Positions 9,392 to 18,183 of a DNA stretch of 35,726 bases are shown here, piece after piece. The position numbers were made by a program, and so were the translations under genes. Source of the stretch: an uncultured Bacilli bacterium (GTDB taxonomy: Bacteria; Bacillota_I; Bacilli_A; RF39; UBA660); the NCBI GenBank assembly GCA_947589515.1, contig CANQBE010000010.1, forward strand, positions 1-35,726, in the 5' to 3' direction. The notes below the pieces were generated by a model that made no database searches, had not been told where the DNA came from, and was given only the letters and a program-made list of their open reading frames with translations. Every line of letters starts with the position of its first letter. Positions within the stretch are counted from its first letter, which is position 1.

Positions 9392-10309
9392 CTAAATCCC
9401 CACTGGAATATCTTTGATTTTTTCATGTGGATGATAATCACTTAATTCAAAATCATCTTTACGATAATCAGATATTCTTTCATGTTTTTTTACTAATTTT
9501 AAAGTTGGAAAAGCACGACTTTCTCTGGATAAAATTTCTTCTACCCAAGGTAATTGATTTTCATAAATATGGGCATCAGAAATCATATGGACAAATTCAC
9601 GAGGTTCTAAATCTAAAACATCAGCCATCGCTAATAATAATGCAGAATATTGTACCCAATTGGTAACACATCCAACTAAAATATCACAACTTCTTTGTAT
9701 CATGACCATACTAAGTTTGCCATCTAAAATTCTAAAATGAATCCATCCATGACATGGTGCAACGACTACCTTTTGTTGATGATCAATATTTCTAATAGTA
9801 TATTGAGGAATCCAAGGAGAAATAAAATGTGTTTTTAATTCAGGTCTTTCTTTCATTTGCTTTGTGATTTCTTCAAATTGATTAAATCCTTTTCCATCTA
9901 AAGTTGGAAAATTAGCAAAAGCAGCACCATAAGAACCAGGTCCTAAATCGCCTGTTTCCAAACCTCGTTTGGCACATTTCTTTTCGGTAACCCAAGCTTT
10001 CCACCATTTACATCCAAACTCTTCTAACTCTTGTTGTGTTCTAGCACCATTAATAAAAGCAAAAAGTTCTCCGATTCCTGCTTTCCAAAATCCCGAAATA
10101 TCACGTTCTGTAATAAAGGGAAATCCATTTTCTAATACATTAAAACGTAGTGGAGTTGCTCCCATATAGTCAATCGTTCTAATTTCATTTCCATCTTTAT
10201 CGACCATTGGTGAAGGACTCCAAATTCCTTTTTCTAATACCTCACGTATCAAATTTTTGTACTGCTCATCTGGCGTACGATCCATATATGGTGTATACCT
10301 ATCCTGCAT
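9392..10309 (-). CDS. thymidylate synthase family protein (divergent)
   Basis: APCHGWIHFRI catalytic Cys, QRSCDILVG, N in GCVTNWVQY, EFVHMISDAHIYENQ, C-terminal HP-x-KIKDIPV. Confidence 0.85.
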   Translation of the reverse strand: MQDRYTPYMDRTPDEQYKNLIREVLEKGIWSPSPMVDKDGNEIRTIDYMGATPLRFNVLENGFPFITERDISGFWKAGIGELFAFINGARTQQELEEFGCKWWKAWVTEKKCAKRGLETGDLGPGSYGAAFANFPTLDGKGFNQFEEITKQMKERPELKTHFISPWIPQYTIRNIDHQQKVVVAPCHGWIHFRILDGKLSMVMIQRSCDILVGCVTNWVQYSALLLAMADVLDLEPREFVHMISDAHIYENQLPWVEEILSRESRAFPTLKLVKKHERISDYRKDDFELSDYHPHEKIKDIPVGI

Positions 10310-10407
10310 ATCAAAACCTCCTATTATGTATACCCCTTATATTCTCTTAAAAGCGCCAAATGTTCTTGAAAGACTTTAACACTCATAATATTAGTTTAGC
10401 AAACCCC

Positions 10408-10471
10408 AACCAAAAAAGCAATCATTTCTCACCAATTATCTTATCATTTTTGGTTAGAAAATTGCTTTTTT
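10408..10471 (-). promoter_or_regulatory. pair of mutually exclusive stem-loops upstream of the TS gene
   Basis: aaaaaagcaat(10412-10422)/attgctttttt(10461-10471) and aaccaaaaa(10408-10416)/tttttggtt(10447-10455) share a left arm. Confidence 0.4.
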
Positions 10472-10476
10472 AAAAA

Positions 10477-10525
10477 TCTATACGATTGCTTTTTCAAGTA
10501 CCTTTTCATCAATATGATTCATTTC
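10477..10525. repeat. 49-bp direct repeat, copy 1
   Basis: 48/49 identical to 10952-11000. Confidence 0.9.
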
Positions 10526-10597
10526 AATAATATTTACCAGTTTTATTAACCTGTACGGGCATTCCTTGTGAAAATTCTGATATACTTGAAATATCAT
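10478..10597 (-). pseudogene. fragment of a paralog of the 10953-11456 gene
   Basis: Translates MIFQVYQNFHKECPYRLIKLVNIIEMNHIDEKVLEKAIV*, matching the C-terminus ...YFDRKVPKLLLQKLYYEMNHIDEKILEKAIV*. Confidence 0.65.
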
Positions 10598-10620
10598 CTA
10601 ACTATTTTCCAAATCATTTA

Positions 10621-10878
10621 TTATTTTCGCAATCTTTTTGTTATTTCACAATTACCACTATTATTATATGAAAATGCAAAATAGTAAGCTCCTCCATAAG
10701 CTATTTTTTCTTTTTCATCAATAAATTTGAAAGGTTCTGAAGAATTAAAATTCACATCTTCTGCCAATTCATTACATCCTCCACTAAAACCATCGTGGCA
10801 AATTATTTTAGGTAAAATTTCTTTACTCTTTTCACAACTACTTTCTAATTTTTTAATATCATTGTCCATAATTACCAT
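10621..10878 (-). CDS. small hypothetical protein
   Basis: 85-aa ORF between the two repeat copies. Confidence 0.4.
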   Translation of the reverse strand: MVIMDNDIKKLESSCEKSKEILPKIICHDGFSGGCNELAEDVNFNSSEPFKFIDEKEKIAYGGAYYFAFSYNNSGNCEITKRLRK

Positions 10879-10951
10879 CCTTTGCTACAAGTGATTTTTT
10901 AAGCCTGAATTTGATTTAAAAATATCGTTAGTATTTTTTCATTAGTCAGTT

Positions 10952-11000
10952 TCTATACGATTGCTTTTTCAAGTATCTTTTCATCAATATGATTCATTTC
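10952..11000. repeat. 49-bp direct repeat, copy 2
   Basis: Encodes the last ~15 codons of the 10953-11456 ORF. Confidence 0.9.
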
Positions 11001-11456
11001 ATAATATAATTTCTGTAATAAAAGTTTTGGTACTTTCCTATCAAAGTAACAGTTTACTTCTGGACAAATTGCTTCGATGGGCCCCATAATAGATACTTCC
11101 TCTCTTTTCCCATCATCAACCATATAAATATAATCTTCGCCCATGAAAGTAGGATGTTTATATTTCCAAAATAACTCTTTTCCAGAAAAAAGATCTTTAC
11201 TATACCACAATGTGTCGCCTGTAAATGCTTTTCTTTCCTCTTCTAATACAAAACATATTTTACCATAGTAATTAGCTACCTTCACATTACTAATATCAAT
11301 CATATCTGTATTATTTTCCTGTTGATTTAGTTGAATCATTAATTTTAATTCTTCTGCTTCCTTTTGTAATTTTTCTAATTCTTGTTTTTTATCTCGTAGT
11401 TCTATATTTTTATGATGAATTGCTTGTTCTAAATTAAATAAATCTTTTATCTTCAT
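10953..11456 (-). CDS. hypothetical protein with N-terminal coiled coil
   Basis: 167-aa ORF; heptad-like LEQAIHHKNIELRDKKQELEKLQKEAEELKLMIQ. Confidence 0.65.
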   Translation of the reverse strand: MKIKDLFNLEQAIHHKNIELRDKKQELEKLQKEAEELKLMIQLNQQENNTDMIDISNVKVANYYGKICFVLEEERKAFTGDTLWYSKDLFSGKELFWKYKHPTFMGEDYIYMVDDGKREEVSIMGPIEAICPEVNCYFDRKVPKLLLQKLYYEMNHIDEKILEKAIV

Positions 11457-11480
11457 CCAAAAACCTCCAATCTAATCTAA

Positions 11481-12089
11481 TTATAATACCATTTTATTTT
11501 TGTAGCAACTTCTAATTTTTTGATAAATCCACCGAATAATTAATAATCCTAATAAAATAAAAATAGGAACTTTTAACCTAGCAGTATAATGAGAAAGAAG
11601 TACCCAATTATTGCCTAAAGAATAACCAACATATACAAAAGCAAAAGTCCAAGGAATACTTCCTAATGTTGTATAGAGAAAAAACTTAGTAAAACTTAAT
11701 CTAGTCATCCCAATCGGTAATGAAATAAAAGTTCTAATAATGGGAAAATTTCTACCAATAAAAGCAGCTAACATTCCATATTTTTGAAACCAAACATCTG
11801 CTTTTTCAATATCTTCTTGTTTCATAAAAAAATACTTTCCATATTTTTCAACAAAAGGTCTTCCCCCAAAGTAACCCATTCCATAAATAATAACAGCACA
11901 AAACACACTTCCCAAAAGACCAATGAAAAAAGCACCCCAAAAAGAAAATATTCCTTGACTTGCTAAAATACCTCCTGTTGCTAAAATTAATTCACTTGGA
12001 ATAATAATGATAACGGCTTCTAAAATCATCGAAAAAAACATTCCTAAATAACCAAATTGTCCGATCATTTCTAAAACAAAATTAGTCAT
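11481..12089 (-). CDS. DedA family membrane protein
   Basis: IPSELILATGGILASQG...GRNFPIIRTFISLPIGMTRLSFTKFFLYTTLGSIPW. Confidence 0.9.
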   Translation of the reverse strand: MTNFVLEMIGQFGYLGMFFSMILEAVIIIIPSELILATGGILASQGIFSFWGAFFIGLLGSVFCAVIIYGMGYFGGRPFVEKYGKYFFMKQEDIEKADVWFQKYGMLAAFIGRNFPIIRTFISLPIGMTRLSFTKFFLYTTLGSIPWTFAFVYVGYSLGNNWVLLSHYTARLKVPIFILLGLLIIRWIYQKIRSCYKNKMVL

Positions 12090-12145
12090 AGAATCACCAC
12101 TAAAAGATATGAAAAAAAAGAAGAATTCATGAATCCTCTTTTTGC

Positions 12146-12856
12146 CTATTTATTTTGTTTTCTTTTTTTAATAAAGGGAGAGTCCATAGCCATAAATTTC
12201 TTGACTTGATAAGTAGAAATACTATATAAAGAAACAATAAAAATTAAATAGATGGTAAACAAAATCATATTTTCGGTTAGTAAACAAAAATCATAAAAAC
12301 CATGTAGTAGAAATGGTAATACAAAACTAATTACTAAATATTGAGTCGATTTTTTACTATGATTTTCCACTTTTTCTTTTTTAGATAATGAATAATAATA
12401 ACCACTAGCAATTCCAAAAAAGGCATGGGCAGGAACTGTCGTAATCGCACGTACAATTACGGTTGTCAATCCACCTTGTAATGTATACAAAATATTTTCA
12501 ATGGTTGCAAACCCAAGTGAGACCAAAGTAACGTAAAGAATACCATCAAATAAATAATTAAAGTTTTTATTTTTTCTTAAAAAAAGATGAGCACAAATCC
12601 ATTTACAAAATTCTTCAATGAAAGCAATGGCAAAAAAACTATAGAGTGCTACTTCTACTATATGATTTGTACGAACTCGGATATGGTTAATTCCTAGCAA
12701 AGACGAAAGAAGTAAAGTCAAAACAACTGATAAAAATCCCATCGAAAAAGCTTTTACCAATTCTATTTTTGGTTCTTTTTCTTTTTGATCTGCCCTATTG
12801 ATAATAAAAGCAATCATAATACTTGGTAAGATAGCAAGCCAAATGAAAAATTCCAT
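12146..12856 (-). CDS. PrsW family intramembrane metalloprotease-like protein
   Basis: FFAIAFIEEFCKW, AHAFFGIASGYYYS, LLHGFYDF motifs in a multi-TM protein. Confidence 0.85.
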   Translation of the reverse strand: MEFFIWLAILPSIMIAFIINRADQKEKEPKIELVKAFSMGFLSVVLTLLLSSLLGINHIRVRTNHIVEVALYSFFAIAFIEEFCKWICAHLFLRKNKNFNYLFDGILYVTLVSLGFATIENILYTLQGGLTTVIVRAITTVPAHAFFGIASGYYYSLSKKEKVENHSKKSTQYLVISFVLPFLLHGFYDFCLLTENMILFTIYLIFIVSLYSISTYQVKKFMAMDSPFIKKRKQNK

Positions 12857-12903
12857 ACAATCACCATTACTATCATAGCATAAATGAATGTTGTAAAAAA
12901 AGA

Positions 12904-12936
12904 AAAAGTGTCAATTAACAACCATTTGACACTTTT
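12904..12936 (-). terminator. terminator of the rimP-infB-rbfA-ORF transcription unit
   Basis: aaaagtgtcaa...ttgacactttt stem. Confidence 0.7.
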
Positions 12937-12943
12937 ATATTCA

Positions 12944-13873
12944 TTAAACTAATTGTTTTATTTTACTAGATTCTAATTCCCATTGCTGAGGTCTTAATTG
13001 ATGCATTTGTTTACAAAATTGGATTTCTTCCCAAATTCTATCAGTAGTCTTTTTATCACCATAGAATTGTAATAATTCTTCATAAGAATACTCATACATC
13101 TCAAATTTATCAAATTGTGGTAATACTTCACCTTTATAATTGGCAGAATCATTAGCTACTCCCCATTCCCATTGCTCTAATGTTTCATCATAAGTTTCAT
13201 CATCAGCCCAAAAATCCATAATCAATTTTTGTTTTTCTTCAACTGTCCAATTTGGATTTCTTAAGATTTGGTATCTAATATCAAATTCTCCTGTTCCATG
13301 AGCTTGAGTAGTATCTAACATATTCAATGTATCATAAAAATATACATTTTTAGATTTTGCGCCAATTGGGTTAATATAACCATCTATATCAATCATAGTA
13401 GTGATATCGTTTGTAATTCCTTGTTCTTCTAATTTTTTAATATATTCTTTCTTTGCTTTTTGAGATTTTATTGTTCCAATCTTATTCATTGCCTCATCAA
13501 CAGCAAAAGCTTTTTGTTCTTCTGTTAATTTTATATTATGATTCCATAAACTCATAAGTAAATAAGAAAAGCCACCATTACTTGCACCATCTAGAACTAT
13601 TCTGGCAATATCAGAATTTGTATAAATAGCTTGAATTAATTGATTGTAAGCAATCTGATCAACATTACCGTAATCAATTAACATGGCTTCACAAATAGTT
13701 AATCCCTTTACAAGATCACCATTATTCCATTTATTTCTTATGACTTTAACTGCTTCTCTTAATATTTCTTTATTATTTTTAATTTTATTCCAAATCTCTT
13801 CTGCATTTTCTTTTTTAGGTATTCTATAACAAGCACCATATAATTCATTATCTAATTTTTCGATATCCAACAT
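12944..13873 (-). CDS. hypothetical protein
   Basis: Start at MLDIEKLDN preceded by gggagg; begins immediately after rbfA. Confidence 0.7.
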   Translation of the reverse strand: MLDIEKLDNELYGACYRIPKKENAEEIWNKIKNNKEILREAVKVIRNKWNNGDLVKGLTICEAMLIDYGNVDQIAYNQLIQAIYTNSDIARIVLDGASNGGFSYLLMSLWNHNIKLTEEQKAFAVDEAMNKIGTIKSQKAKKEYIKKLEEQGITNDITTMIDIDGYINPIGAKSKNVYFYDTLNMLDTTQAHGTGEFDIRYQILRNPNWTVEEKQKLIMDFWADDETYDETLEQWEWGVANDSANYKGEVLPQFDKFEMYEYSYEELLQFYGDKKTTDRIWEEIQFCKQMHQLRPQQWELESSKIKQLV

Positions 13874-13895
13874 TTTAAAACCTCCCTGATTCATG

Positions 13896-14237
13896 TTATT
13901 CTTCTTCATTTATTTTTTCGATAATTTTTTCTATTTTATTTCCATAAGCAATGGATTCATCATAAATAAATCTTAATTCTGGAGTATGTCTAATCTCTAC
14001 TCTTTGACTTAATTGTCCTCGAATAAAGGAAGATGCTCCTTTTAAGGCTTCTAAAGTACTTTCCTTTTTGCTATCATCTAACACTGTAAAATATACTTTA
14101 CAGAAACTAAGATCACTTGTGATATCACATCCAGTAATGGTTACAAAATGGATATCACGATCTTTAATTTCTGTCTGTAAAATCATACTGATTTCTTTTT
14201 GAAATTGATCATTTAGTCGTTCTATTTTAACGCTCAT
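13896..14237 (-). CDS. rbfA: ribosome-binding factor A
   Basis: RLNDQFQKEISMIL...VTITGCDITSDLSFCKVYFTVL...LRFIYDESI; operon context. Confidence 0.95.
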   Translation of the reverse strand: MSVKIERLNDQFQKEISMILQTEIKDRDIHFVTITGCDITSDLSFCKVYFTVLDDSKKESTLEALKGASSFIRGQLSQRVEIRHTPELRFIYDESIAYGNKIEKIIEKINEEE

Positions 14238-14245
14238 ATTATCAC

Positions 14246-16363
14246 CTATCTCTTAATTTCTACTAATTCATAAGATTCAATAATATCGTTTTCTTTAATA
14301 TCCTGATAGTTTTCTAAAGTAACTCCACAATCCATACCTTTGGATACTTCTTTCACTTGATCTTTTTCTCTTTGGATTGAATTAATTTTACCAGTATAAA
14401 CAACTACTCCATCACGAATTAGTCTGGCATTACTATTTGCTTTAATTACACCATCTAAAACATGACATCCAGCAATATTACCCACTTTAGAGAATTTAAA
14501 GATTTGTCTAATTTCTAGACTTCCATTTACTTTTTCCTCATAGATTGGATCTAACATTCCTGTCATAGCTGCTTCCATATCTTCAACTACTTTATAAATA
14601 ATATCATAAAGTCTAATTTCAATACCATTTTCCTTAGCAATTTCTACCGTTTTAGCACTAGGTCTTACATTAAAACCGATAATAATAGCATCACTTGCTT
14701 TAGCTAAAGTAACATCACTTTCTGTAATCGTACCAACACCACTACGAATGACCTTAACACGAACATCTTCTACTTCAATCTTTTCAAGTGACTTTCTTAC
14801 TGCTTCACAACTACCATTGACATCTGTTTTTAAAATTACATTGATTTCACGAATACCTTCTTGAATACGTCCAAATAAATCATCTAAAGTCATTCCCGAA
14901 CGATTGGTATCTTTTTCACGACTTCTCAAAATTCTTTCTTCAGCAATGCTTCTTGCTTGTTTTTCTGTTTCAAAAGCCATAAACTTATCTCCTGCTTGAG
15001 GAGGTTCATTTAATCCTGTAATTTCAACTGGTGTAGAAGGTAGGGCTTCTACAATATCCTGTCCGCAATCATTTTTTAGAGTACGGATTTTACCAAAACT
15101 AGTTCCTACAACAATAGGATCCCCTAAACGAAGAGTACCATTTTGAATTAATAAGGTAGCAACACTACCAATTTGTTTATCTAATCTAGATTCAATAACA
15201 GCACCAGTTGCATAACGATGAGGATTTGCTTTTAATTCGGCCATTTCACTAACTAATAAAATATTTTCCAATAACTCAGGAATTCCTTCCTGTGTTTTAG
15301 CAGAGATTTTAGAAACAATCGTATCTCCACCCCATTCTTCTGGTGTGATTCCATATTCTACTAATTCTGTTAATACACGATCTGGATTGGCATCCGGTTT
15401 ATCTATTTTATTAATAGCAACAATAATAGGAACGCCAGCAGCTTTGGCATGATCAATTGCTTCTTTCGTTTGAGGCATTACTCCATCATCTGCTGCTACA
15501 ATAATAATAACGATATCAGTAACACTAGCACCTCTTGCTCTCATTTCTGTGAATGCTTCATGACCTGGTGTATCGATAAACGTAATCTTCTTACCATTTA
15601 CTTCTACTTGATAAGCACCAATTGCTTGCGTAATACCACCAGCTTCTCCACTTACTACATTGGCATCACGAATGGCATCTAATAAAGAAGTTTTACCATG
15701 ATCGACATGTCCCATAATCGTAACAACGGGAGGTCTTTCCTGTAAATCTTTTTCATCATCAATAATCTCAAAATTTTCAAAATTAGAGATATCAGCAGAT
15801 TCTTCCTTCTTTAAAGTCTTTTCATAATCAGCAACTAAAATTTCAGCAACCTCAAAACTTAAAGAATTATTTAAAGTGGTCATAATACCAAGATCCATTA
15901 ATTTTTTAATTAATTCACTGGCAGCAACACCCATGTTATCTGCTAATTCTTTTACTGTCATATTTTCTTTATATAATACAACATTATCATCCGTTTTTAA
16001 TTCATTTGTCATCAATTTTTCACGATGCTTATAAATTTCTTTTTTATCTTTTAAGAAATTATCTTGGTCTTCATTTTGAGATTGTTTTTTTGGCTTAATT
16101 TTGGTTTTTTGTTTTTCTTCTACCATTTTGGTATTAGCAGCAAGAGATTCTACCTTTTCAAAAAATTCGTCATCATCATAATTATCCATAGAATCATCTG
16201 TAGAATCTTCACTATTTTGAATTTCATTATCTAATTCTGTAATATCATCTTGATTTAATAAATCATCTTCATTTGATACAGAAATTCCTAATTTTTTACA
16301 TAATTCAAATATTTCTTCGATAGATTTATTGACATCTTCTGCATACTCTAACACACTCATCAT
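14246..16363 (-). CDS. infB: translation initiation factor IF-2
   Basis: VTIMGHVDHGKTSLLDAIR, DTPGHEAFTEMRARGA, NKIDKPDANPDRV; start placed at the internal MMSVLEY. Confidence 0.97.
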   Translation of the reverse strand: MMSVLEYAEDVNKSIEEIFELCKKLGISVSNEDDLLNQDDITELDNEIQNSEDSTDDSMDNYDDDEFFEKVESLAANTKMVEEKQKTKIKPKKQSQNEDQDNFLKDKKEIYKHREKLMTNELKTDDNVVLYKENMTVKELADNMGVAASELIKKLMDLGIMTTLNNSLSFEVAEILVADYEKTLKKEESADISNFENFEIIDDEKDLQERPPVVTIMGHVDHGKTSLLDAIRDANVVSGEAGGITQAIGAYQVEVNGKKITFIDTPGHEAFTEMRARGASVTDIVIIIVAADDGVMPQTKEAIDHAKAAGVPIIVAINKIDKPDANPDRVLTELVEYGITPEEWGGDTIVSKISAKTQEGIPELLENILLVSEMAELKANPHRYATGAVIESRLDKQIGSVATLLIQNGTLRLGDPIVVGTSFGKIRTLKNDCGQDIVEALPSTPVEITGLNEPPQAGDKFMAFETEKQARSIAEERILRSREKDTNRSGMTLDDLFGRIQEGIREINVILKTDVNGSCEAVRKSLEKIEVEDVRVKVIRSGVGTITESDVTLAKASDAIIIGFNVRPSAKTVEIAKENGIEIRLYDIIYKVVEDMEAAMTGMLDPIYEEKVNGSLEIRQIFKFSKVGNIAGCHVLDGVIKANSNARLIRDGVVVYTGKINSIQREKDQVKEVSKGMDCGVTLENYQDIKENDIIESYELVEIKR

Positions 16364-16405
16364 AAATATCACCCTCCTTTTATTAATCAAACCTTTTCCA
16401 TGGAA

Positions 16406-16687
16406 CTATTTGGTTTCTTGATTCACAATTTCTTCTATCTCTTGATAAACAGATTCTGGTATTTCTATTTCTAAGGCTCTAGATAATGCTTTCGTCTTTT
16501 TAGCCTTTTCTAAAATACTCAAATCTTTTTTAATATATGCTCCATGTCCATTTAATTTACCTGTTAGATCTACTTTTACTTCTCCCTCAGGAGTTTTTAC
16601 GACTCTCAGTAATTCTATTTTAGGGAACCTCTCTCTCGTTACTGAGCACATTCTCATTGGTATTTTTTTTACTTTCATATTATTCAT
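16406..16687 (-). CDS. ylxR: YlxR/RnpM family RNA-binding protein
   Basis: PMRMCSVTRERFPKIELLRVVKTPEGEVKVDLTGKLNGHGAYI; nusA-infB context. Confidence 0.92.
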   Translation of the reverse strand: MNNMKVKKIPMRMCSVTRERFPKIELLRVVKTPEGEVKVDLTGKLNGHGAYIKKDLSILEKAKKTKALSRALEIEIPESVYQEIEEIVNQETK

Positions 16688-17771
16688 CCCTAAAAGTAAT
16701 ACCTAACTCACTTGCTTGATTACTATTCTTAATATCGATTTTATATTTCGTTAAACGAGAAGCTAATTTGGCATTCATTCCTTTTTTACCAATTGCTAAA
16801 GAAAAATTATCTCCATCGGCAATGACTAAAGCTTCTTGTTTTTTAGGATCCATAATTAATACTTTTAAATCTTTAGCAGGCGCAAGTGCATTTTCAATAA
16901 AGATTGCTGGATCTTTATCATATTTCACAATATCAATCTTTTCGCCATGTAATTCTTTTAAAATATTGCCAATTCTGCTACCTTTTTCTCCAATACAAGC
17001 ACCTATTGGATCAATATTAGATTTTTCTGAATATACAGCTACCTTACTTCTAGAACCAGCATCTCTAGCAACACTATATACTAAAACAGAACCATCATTA
17101 ATTTCTGGAATTTCTAATTCAAATAATCTTTTCACAAAACCATAATGAGTTCTAGAAAGTAAAATTAATAATCCTTTACTATTAGAGTCTACTTTACTAA
17201 CGTAAACTTTAATTTGAGATCCCATCTCTATTTTTTCTCCAGGAATGCATTCTTTCTTAGGTAAAATACCATTGCTTCTTCCTAAATTAATATAATAATT
17301 ATCAGTATCTTCTAATTCTACCGTTCCAATTAATAATTCATCTTGTTTATCTCCAAGTTCATTTAAAATACTATTTCTTTCTGCTTCACGAATTTTTTGA
17401 ATTAATACTTGTTTTGCAGTAGAAGTTGCTACTCTACCAAAGTCTTTTGGAGTAACTTCGGTATCAATCGTATCTCCTACATTTAAAGATTTATTGATTT
17501 TTCTGGCATCTGTTAAACTAATTTCCGTATCTAAATCAATTCCATCAGATTCAAAATCATCCTCTTTTTCATCCTCAACAACAGTTAAATAAGAATAAAC
17601 CTTAATATCTCCTGTTTCTTTATTAATCATGACTTTTGAATTTTGAATTCCGGTATTTCTTTTATAAGCAGCCATTAAAGCATTTTCCATAGCTTCAAAA
17701 ATAATTTCACGATCAATGCCTTTTTCCTTTTCTACCAAGTCAACAGCCTTGATAAATTCTTTCCCATTCAT
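16680..17771 (-). CDS. nusA: transcription termination/antitermination factor NusA
   Basis: S1 region, KH region DPIGACIGEKGSRIGNILKELHGEKIDIVKYD, AIGKKGMNAKLASRLT. Confidence 0.97.
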   Translation of the reverse strand: MNGKEFIKAVDLVEKEKGIDREIIFEAMENALMAAYKRNTGIQNSKVMINKETGDIKVYSYLTVVEDEKEDDFESDGIDLDTEISLTDARKINKSLNVGDTIDTEVTPKDFGRVATSTAKQVLIQKIREAERNSILNELGDKQDELLIGTVELEDTDNYYINLGRSNGILPKKECIPGEKIEMGSQIKVYVSKVDSNSKGLLILLSRTHYGFVKRLFELEIPEINDGSVLVYSVARDAGSRSKVAVYSEKSNIDPIGACIGEKGSRIGNILKELHGEKIDIVKYDKDPAIFIENALAPAKDLKVLIMDPKKQEALVIADGDNFSLAIGKKGMNAKLASRLTKYKIDIKNSNQASELGITFRDE

Positions 17772-18022
17772 TATTCTACATCTCCTTTTTCTTTTGCATA
17801 TACATCCAATGTATAACTTTCTGGAATCAAATCTAGTTTATCTAGAATTGGATTCATGATTCTTGTTGCCATTACCACTTTGTCAAGTGGAATTATTTCT
17901 TTACTATCTAAAACGATTGTGAGAGTATTTTCACCATCCACTTTGCCATAAGTAATATCATCAACAAAGACACCTAAATTTTCTAATTTATCTCCAATTG
18001 CTCCTATTATTTTTTCTTTCAT
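17771..18022 (-). CDS. rimP: ribosome maturation factor RimP, N-terminal domain only
   Basis: 83 aa, first gene of the nusA operon; stop overlaps the nusA start. Confidence 0.75.
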   Translation of the reverse strand: MKEKIIGAIGDKLENLGVFVDDITYGKVDGENTLTIVLDSKEIIPLDKVVMATRIMNPILDKLDLIPESYTLDVYAKEKGDVE

Positions 18023-18046
18023 GATTCCTCCTTAATCAAACAAAAC

Positions 18047-18064
18047 CGAGTGGTTTCCCACTCG
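18047..18064 (-). promoter_or_regulatory. GAAA-loop stem at the 5' end of the rimP-nusA-infB leader
   Basis: Minus strand CGAGTGG-GAAA-CCACTCG then GTTTTGTTTG. Confidence 0.55.
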
Positions 18065-18074
18065 TTGTAACTAG

Positions 18075-18083
18075 ATTATAACA
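18075..18083 (-). promoter_or_regulatory. extended -10 promoter for rimP operon
   Basis: Minus strand TGTTATAAT (TGn-TATAAT) just upstream of the leader hairpin. Confidence 0.55.
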
Positions 18084-18183
18084 CAGAAATTCAAATTTAC
18101 ATAGAAAAATTGAAGATTTTATGAAAAAAAGAAGAGTTTTTCTAAAACTTATGATAAGATTAAGTTAGAAAGAAGATGATCAA

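Noticed and set aside
9427-10169. + strand ORFs 9427-9666 and 9969-10169
   Set aside because: Antisense to the well-supported TS gene; no family resemblance.
10621-10878. 85-aa ORF as a toxin or immunity protein
   Set aside because: No recognisable motif or partner gene; location between repeats alone is not sufficient.
15449-17145. + strand ORFs 15449-15682 and 16768-17145
   Set aside because: Antisense to conserved infB and nusA; shadow ORFs.
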